A stretch of DNA of 9,959 nt, taken from Pseudomonas sp. (GTDB lineage Bacteria > Pseudomonadota > Gammaproteobacteria > Pseudomonadales > Pseudomonadaceae). Shown here piece after piece: positions 6,791 to 9,959 of this stretch (position 1 is the first letter of the stretch; every line of letters begins with the position of its first letter). The stretch lies in contig DQAA01000597.1 of NCBI GenBank assembly GCA_003523465.1, positions 1 to 9,959 on the forward strand. Direction: 5' to 3'. Made by a program: the position numbers and the translations under genes. Under the pieces are notes generated by a model. That model saw only the letters and a program-made list of their open reading frames with translations, did no database searches and was not told the origin of the DNA.

Positions 6791-7027
6791 CTACACCACC
6801 ACTGACATCGTCGCTACCGAGACCTTCAGCAAGGCCCGGCTGATCTGCATCTGCAGGATGGCAGCGTTGATCCGCTCCTGCTGTTCGGCACAGGCATGTT
6901 CGGCGATTTCGTGGGCGATGTTCATGGCGCTCTCGATGTGCTGCTGCGCCAGATGGATGGATTTTTCGTGGGAGATGCCGGCGCGGATGCACAGGACGGG
7001 AGGTGGATCGGGGACAAGTTTCTTCAT
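6791..7027 (-). CDS. Small DUF3077-like Pseudomonas protein
   Basis: A 78-residue hypothetical protein. The opening MKKLVPDPPP and the following helical region (HLAQQHIESAMNIAHEIAEHA, then a second helix ILQMQISRALLKVSV) recall the Pseudomonas DUF3077 family of small proteins of unknown function; this is from memory. It has no signal peptide or membrane segment and looks all-helical apart from the proline-rich start. The ATG has a clear AGGAGT ribosome site (7039-7034). It is preceded by the structured leader described separately. It converges on the LysR gene with only 25 bases between stops. No function is claimed. Confidence 0.75.
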   Translation of the reverse strand: MKKLVPDPPPVLCIRAGISHEKSIHLAQQHIESAMNIAHEIAEHACAEQQERINAAILQMQISRALLKVSVATMSVVV

Positions 7028-7031
7028 GGTG

Positions 7032-7219
7032 TGACTCCTATGTTCCTCGGGATCACCACCTGCCTGCTGTCAAACAATAGGGTGGCAACTGTACGTGGGT
7101 TGACAGACCGAGTCATAGGCACCCCGGCGCGCAAGAATGCGCCCACACGCACAGCTGCCATAGCAGTCGGCGCCTATAGAAAACGGCCTGTCAAAGCCGG
7201 TCGTCAATGATGACGACCG
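7032..7219 (-). promoter_or_regulatory. Structured 5' leader RNA upstream of the DUF3077-like gene
   Basis: Read on the minus strand towards the DUF3077-like ATG. A 9-bp hairpin CGGTCGTCA/TGACGACCG with a TCAT loop (7219-7198) comes first. After three bases, an 11-bp helix TTGACAGGCCG (7194-7184) pairs with CGGTCTGTCAA (7110-7100). Inside is ATAGGC (7177-7172) pairing with GCCTAT (7120-7115). This encloses two hairpins: CTGC-TATG-GCAG (7166-7155) and GCGC-ATTCTT-GCGC (7142-7129). A second TTGACAG (7073-7067) can compete for the same CTGTCAA. GCCACC (7086-7081) can pair with GGTGGT (7060-7055), and the internal-loop TGACTC (7115-7110) with GAGTCA (7037-7032), which overlaps the ribosome site. 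G-U pairs occur only on the minus strand, supporting this direction. It is not a family I can name. Confidence 0.6.
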
Positions 7220-7738
7220 CAGGAGACTAGGCAGCATTTCCCTGTAACGCAACGACTGATAGGGCCGGCGAGTATGCTTGGGAAATTGCCTACAAGGAAG
7301 TCGGAGATCGGTGAATTTTCGTGGCTATATACGACAAGATTCTATGCGACCGATCTCGCGGCTCACGCGGATCCTGTAGGAGCTGGCTTGCCTGCGATGG
7401 ACCGCGCAGCGGTCCCAAACCATCCAGCACGAGTATCAGCCAGGTGGCATCTCAGATTCACAGCGCCTGCTTGACTGCATTCATCCAGATACTCGGTGCG
7501 GCAGGTTTTAGGACCACTGCGCGGCGATTCGGCGGCCCGACAAGCCACGCCCCGATCGAGGTGCGATGTTAACAAGATGCGTCAGAACAACCTTGCGCAG
7601 ACCGTATGAAAAGCCCGCAGCAGAAGGCTTCTCACTGATAAAAGCCCATCAGCCTCGAAGCGTTTTGAAAAGAAACACCACATTGTCGCGCCAGTTCACC
7701 AACCGTACGCTGCCTCGCTTTCCCCGCGAGCAAGCCTC
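7220..7738. other. Intergenic stretch without a convincing gene
   Basis: About 520 bases in which the short open frames lack ribosome sites and coding-like codon use. It contains one solo REP (7373-7398) with a downstream 7-bp hairpin and a weak hairpin AAGCC/GGCTT (7611-7615, 7626-7630) followed by four Ts on the minus strand. Base composition is more mixed than in the flanking conserved genes. Together with the flanking small and unknown genes, this suggests a variable spot in the chromosome. A weak minus-strand -10-like CATACT (7276-7271) could serve the leader RNA, but no good -35 goes with it. Confidence 0.5.
7373..7415. repeat. Solo REP copy plus adjacent hairpin
   Basis: Bases 7373-7398 match one arm of the 3899-3976 REPIN at 24 of 26 positions, with the same core GGAGCTGGCTTGCC. 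No inverted partner copy follows. Instead GGACCGC-GCA-GCGGTCC (7399-7415) forms a 7-bp hairpin directly next to it. It therefore looks like a single REP or a decayed REPIN. Confidence 0.8.
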
Positions 7739-8221
7739 ATGAAATGGAAGGACCTGATCATCGGCGGCAAGACACTATCGATGGCGCATTTGCAGCCATT
7801 CGATCTGCAGTTCGACGTTGCCGGAGATCCGCTCACCGTGAAATTCGAGTTCGGCTTCCATTGCTTCACAGACGACAAGGGCCACGGCGAACTGGTGTGC
7901 TTCCAACACGAACGCCGCTATTTCTGCGCACACCGCTACGACTGCAGCAAGCAACTGCGGGACTACATGGAGCGAAGATTCTACGAAGGGCTGGCGGTGC
8001 CCTACTTCATGAACGGCAACCAACGTTACTACTGTCTCGACCTGCACGATTACGCGATGTTCTTCTCGATCAGAAAGCCGGAGAACACCCGCAATGTGCT
8101 CAAGCTACGGGTCATTTCAGCTTATGAAGTTGCCACGTGGGGCCGACACTCGCTGCCGAAAGGCAAGCCGCATAACGTTCGCTATATTCTGGAAATGCGC
8201 AACGCTGGCAAATCCGTCTGA
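7739..8221 (+). CDS. Hypothetical protein, 160 residues
   Basis: A soluble hypothetical protein without signal peptide or membrane segments. I do not recognise a named domain with certainty. Visible features are the opening MKWKDL..GG, an aromatic and cysteine-rich middle (FGFHCFTDDKGHG, then RRYFCAHRYDCSKQL), RYYCLDLHDYAMFFSI, and a basic C-terminus. The FHCFT and RYFC..RYDCS blocks look like conserved core motifs; several Cys and His residues could bind metal, but this is not shown. No clear ribosome site precedes ATG 7739; a second ATG at 7781 has none either. GC content appears lower than in the flanking conserved genes, suggesting acquisition. It ends 5 bases before a strong bidirectional terminator shared with the convergent small RNA. 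Confidence 0.75.
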   Translation: MKWKDLIIGGKTLSMAHLQPFDLQFDVAGDPLTVKFEFGFHCFTDDKGHGELVCFQHERRYFCAHRYDCSKQLRDYMERRFYEGLAVPYFMNGNQRYYCLDLHDYAMFFSIRKPENTRNVLKLRVISAYEVATWGRHSLPKGKPHNVRYILEMRNAGKSV

Positions 8222-8226
8222 AAACA

Positions 8227-8259
8227 AAAAGCCCCAAGGCTTTCGCGCTTGGGGCTTTT
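8227..8259. terminator. Bidirectional intrinsic terminator
   Basis: Arms AAAAGCCCCAAG (8227-8238) and CTTGGGGCTTTT (8248-8259) form a perfect 12-bp stem. On the plus strand it ends with TTTT and closes the hypothetical gene. On the minus strand it is followed by the tract TTTTTGTTTT and closes the small RNA. The minus-strand loop contains CGAAAG. Confidence 0.92.
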
Positions 8260-8373
8260 GCTGAATCTCTATATCGGCCTGTCCTTTCGCTTTCGCTTAT
8301 CCCGCTCACTGGCTAGGAGAGGCTTTCGCCTCCGAAATCGATACCCCCTTTCGGGTTCCGGTCCGTATCGACG
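8227..8373 (-). ncRNA. Predicted stand-alone small RNA, about 147 nt
   Basis: A minus-strand transcription unit with no ORF but with its own promoter (8380-8408) and terminator (8227-8259). From the predicted 5' end, TCGATAC (8371-8365) pairs with GTATCGA (8344-8338), enclosing CCC-GAAA-GGG (8355-8346). A second hairpin GAGGC-GAAA-GCCTC (8332-8319) follows. Then comes an A-rich stretch with two tandem CGAAAG units (8295-8284), and finally the terminator hairpin, whose loop carries a fifth CGAAAG. These are GNRA-type tetraloops only on the minus strand, supporting this direction. Five GGA trinucleotides are present, so an RsmA/RsmE-binding role is conceivable but not shown. The U-rich tail would suit Hfq. 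I cannot match it to a named Pseudomonas small RNA. Confidence 0.7.
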
Positions 8374-8379
8374 AAGGCG

Positions 8380-8408
8380 AATCTAACGCCAGCCGACACT
8401 CACGTCAA
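8380..8408 (-). promoter_or_regulatory. Sigma70-like promoter for the small RNA
   Basis: On the minus strand, TTGACG (8408-8403) is separated by exactly 17 bases from TAGATT (8385-8380). These match the -35 and -10 consensus at 5 of 6 and 4 of 6 positions. The start of transcription would fall near 8374-8372, just before the first stem. The promoter lies downstream of the exbD terminator, so the unit should be independent of exbBD. Confidence 0.65.
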
Positions 8409-8438
8409 CCGAGTACCCCACGCCACTTGTCACAAAGC

Positions 8439-8447
8439 TTATCCACA
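8439..8447 (+). other. DnaA-box consensus match TTATCCACA
   Basis: A perfect match to the high-affinity DnaA box, located between the exbD terminator and the small RNA promoter, about 30 bases upstream of its -35. It could be chance, or a DnaA regulatory site for the small RNA. Other matches are listed in the findings. Confidence 0.5.
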
Positions 8448-8472
8448 ACCTGTCGGAAATCCCGACACGTTC

Positions 8473-8507
8473 AAAAAAAAGACCAGCCCCTGCCACAGGA
8501 CCGGTCT
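8473..8507 (-). terminator. Intrinsic terminator of the tonB-exbB-exbD operon
   Basis: On the minus strand a 10-bp stem (8507-8498 with 8489-8480, two G-U pairs) closes an 8-base loop and is followed by eight Ts (8480-8473). It begins 27 bases after the exbD stop. The G-U pairs and the T tract both indicate minus-strand use. Confidence 0.93.
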
Positions 8508-8533
8508 CCAAGTTTGCCTGAGTTGCGTGTTGC

Positions 8534-8935
8534 TCAGCGGGCGGTGATCACCGACAGCTTGGTAATCCCCGCACGTTCGATCGAGGCCATGGCGCGGGCC
8601 ACTTCCCCATAATTCACTCCATCGTCCGCCTGCAGTTGCACCCGTACCTCGGGGTCCTTGGCTTTCGCCGCCTGCAGGTTGGTTTCCAGCAAGTCCGGCT
8701 GGATTTCATCCTTGTTGATAAACAGCTTCCCTGCCCCGTCGATGCTGACCACCAACGGATCCTTTTGCTCCACCGGGGCCACGGCCTCGGTCTTGGGTAG
8801 GTTGATCGGGATGGCGTTGGTGAGCAGCGGCGCGGTGACGATGAACACCACCAGCAGCACCAGCATCACATCCACCAGCGGCGTTACGTTGATCTCGCTG
8901 AGAACCTCGTCGCTGTCCTGGGTCGAAAAGGCCAT
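8534..8935 (-). CDS. exbD: ExbD, TonB-system proton channel subunit
   Basis: A 133-residue inner-membrane protein of the ExbD/TolR family. With ExbB it converts proton motive force into movement of TonB for TonB-dependent outer-membrane receptors. A short cytoplasmic N-terminus (INVTPLVD) leads into one transmembrane helix at about 21-43. Asp22 within it matches the essential proton-carrying Asp25 of E. coli ExbD. The periplasmic domain follows. Length is normal. Only one base separates the exbB stop from this ATG (TGACATG), so the two are probably translationally coupled. A strong terminator follows. Confidence 0.95.
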   Translation of the reverse strand: MAFSTQDSDEVLSEINVTPLVDVMLVLLVVFIVTAPLLTNAIPINLPKTEAVAPVEQKDPLVVSIDGAGKLFINKDEIQPDLLETNLQAAKAKDPEVRVQLQADDGVNYGEVARAMASIERAGITKLSVITAR

Positions 8936-8936
8936 G

Positions 8937-9659
8937 TCACACCGCCTCTTTCACAGGCTGGCCAGACGAGGCGTTGGCCTTGTGCAGCGCAGGGTGGGCG
9001 ATGACGCGGAAGGCACTCTTCTGCGCAAGGCTGTAGAAGTCGTGGGCGAAGTCGTCGAGGTCAGCTGCGGTGAGCTTCAGGCGCCGCAGGAAGTAGTTGT
9101 AAACCAGCACCGCCGGGACCGCGACGGCGATACCCACGCCAGTGGCGACCAGCGCAGCACCAATCGGACCGGCCACGGTTTCCAGGCTCGCCGAGCCCGC
9201 AGCGCTGATGCCCTTGAGCGCTTCCATGATCCCCCAGACCGTACCGAACAGGCCGATGAAGGGCGAGGTGCTGCCGATACTGGCGACCACGGCCAGGCCG
9301 GTTTCAAGCGAGCGGCGCTCGCGGACTATCTGCTGGCGCAGGGCGCGTTCCAGACGGTCCTGGTGGTTGATCGCGTGGCTCAGGTCAGTGGCCTGGCCCG
9401 GCTCGCCAACAGCGATGGCGGCATAGCCGGCCTGGGCAACACGGGCAGCGGAACCCGGCTGGGTGTGGGCCAGGTCAGCCGCCGAGTCGAGGCTGGAGGC
9501 GGCCCAGAATTGCTTGTGGAAACGCTTGTCCTGGTTCTTCAGGCGGACGAACTGCACGGTCTTGACCAGGGCCAGGCCCCAGGTGACCACGGAGAAGCCG
9601 ACCAGCAGCCAGATCACCGCGCTTTCGATGGATTCAAGGGGGGAGGCCAATAAGCTCAT
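8937..9659 (-). CDS. exbB: ExbB, TonB-system proton channel subunit
   Basis: A 240-residue MotA/TolQ/ExbB family protein that forms the ring around ExbD. Three transmembrane helices are visible at about 15-35, 121-146 and 164-190. The second contains the conserved ASIGSTSPFIGLFGTVWGIM segment and the third GPIGAALVATGVGIAVAVPAV, which line the channel. The large cytoplasmic part lies between helices 1 and 2. Length and motifs are typical. The ATG has a modest purine-rich ribosome site (GAGAGAA). It sits 33 bases after tonB and one base before exbD. Confidence 0.95.
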   Translation of the reverse strand: MSLLASPLESIESAVIWLLVGFSVVTWGLALVKTVQFVRLKNQDKRFHKQFWAASSLDSAADLAHTQPGSAARVAQAGYAAIAVGEPGQATDLSHAINHQDRLERALRQQIVRERRSLETGLAVVASIGSTSPFIGLFGTVWGIMEALKGISAAGSASLETVAGPIGAALVATGVGIAVAVPAVLVYNYFLRRLKLTAADLDDFAHDFYSLAQKSAFRVIAHPALHKANASSGQPVKEAV

Positions 9660-9692
9660 GATGTGTTCTCTCTGTCGTTGCGCGAATTTGGG

Positions 9693-9959
9693 TTAGCGAA
9701 TCTTGAAATCGATGGGCACGCTCACCCAGCCTTCCTGGGGTACATCGCCCTGCTTGGCCGGCACGAAGCTCCAGCGCTTCACCGCTGCCAGCGCGGCGTC
9801 ATCGAGTTGCTGGCGACCACTGCTCTGCTGGATCTGGATCTCGCCGGGTTTGCCCGTGGCGAGCACCTTGACCCGCAACAGCACCGTGCCTTCCCAGCCG
9901 CGACGCTGGGCCAGCGACGGGTATTCCGGCGCCGGGTTCTTCAGGTACGCGGCGTTGGC
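9693..9959 (-). CDS. tonB: TonB energy transducer, C-terminal part (cut by window end)
   Basis: The last 89 residues of a TonB-family protein; the N-terminus lies beyond the window. The visible part is the TonB C-terminal domain: the NPAPEYPSLAQRRGWEGTVLLRV segment includes the proline-tyrosine region that contacts receptor TonB boxes. It is followed by the repeat-like SSGRQQLDDAALAAVKRWSF and VPIDFKI at the end. The gene order tonB-exbB-exbD matches the tonB2-exbB1-exbD1 arrangement of P. aeruginosa. Which tonB paralogue this is cannot be decided from the fragment. Confidence 0.92.
   Translation of the reverse strand, partial: ANAAYLKNPAPEYPSLAQRRGWEGTVLLRVKVLATGKPGEIQIQQSSGRQQLDDAALAAVKRWSFVPAKQGDVPQEGWVSVPIDFKIR

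Noticed and set aside
7100..7219. Integron attC site or transposon end as an explanation for the inverted repeats
   Set aside because: There are no attC core R-box sequences, no integrase or transposase and no direct flanking repeats. The strand-specific G-U pairs point to RNA instead.
7070..7252. A 60-residue minus-strand frame inside the structured leader
   Set aside because: It is fully covered by the helices of the leader RNA, lacks a convincing ribosome site and has an odd Cys-rich composition. A leader peptide is not excluded but base pairing explains the sequence better.
7274..7572. Short plus-strand frames in the 7220-7738 gap
   Set aside because: They pass through a REP copy, have no ribosome sites and no coding-like composition.
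7606..7634. Minus-strand terminator at 7611-7630
   Set aside because: The stem is only 5 bp with four Ts and no minus-strand gene upstream of it, so it is too weak to list as a terminator.
8658..9653. A 331-residue plus-strand frame across exbB and exbD
   Set aside because: Antisense to two well-recognised genes; no motif of its own.

Overview
The window looks like chromosomal DNA of a fluorescent Pseudomonas, probably of the P. fluorescens/P. putida lineage. It has high GC, strongly GC-biased third codon positions (which create long antisense shadow ORFs), Pseudomonas-type REP/REPIN palindromes, a choline-sulfate utilisation locus and a tonB-exbB-exbD operon. All gene names come from reading motifs and gene order; no database was searched.

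Left part (1-3872): a choline-O-sulfate module. On the minus strand, betC (choline sulfatase) is followed 17 bases later by choX (periplasmic choline-binding protein), presumably as one operon. A LysR-type regulator of the choline-sulfate-utilisation type diverges from it across a 96-base control region that carries a T-N11-A dyad. A small DOPA 4,5-dioxygenase-like gene follows the regulator. BetC releases choline and sulfate from choline-O-sulfate. ChoX has no permease or ATPase beside it here, so it probably feeds an ABC transporter encoded elsewhere.

Middle part (3899-6781): a two-copy REP element (REPIN) separates the convergent dioxygenase and TetR genes. Upstream of tetR on the minus strand lies an SDR-tautomerase pair. 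A LysR gene diverges from the SDR, with a dyad directly abutting its start codon. The SDR keeps its cofactor motif but lacks the canonical catalytic tyrosine.

Right-middle part (6791-8373): an accessory-looking stretch. It holds a small DUF3077-like gene (minus) behind a highly structured leader, about 500 bases with no convincing gene but with a solo REP, and a lower-GC hypothetical gene (plus). The leader has a 9-bp hairpin, an 11-bp basal helix and a nested three-way junction, with mutually exclusive pairings near the ribosome binding site. Converging on the hypothetical gene is an apparent stand-alone small RNA gene (minus, about 8373 to 8227) with its own sigma70-like promoter, five CGAAAG motifs and a bidirectional terminator shared with the hypothetical gene.

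Right end (8473-9959): tonB (3' part only), exbB and exbD on the minus strand, closed by a strong intrinsic terminator. These encode the inner-membrane complex that energises TonB-dependent outer-membrane transport.

The two most interesting items are the structured leader (7032-7219) and the small RNA (8227-8373). Seven DnaA-box consensus matches and the SDR with an altered active site also merit a look.
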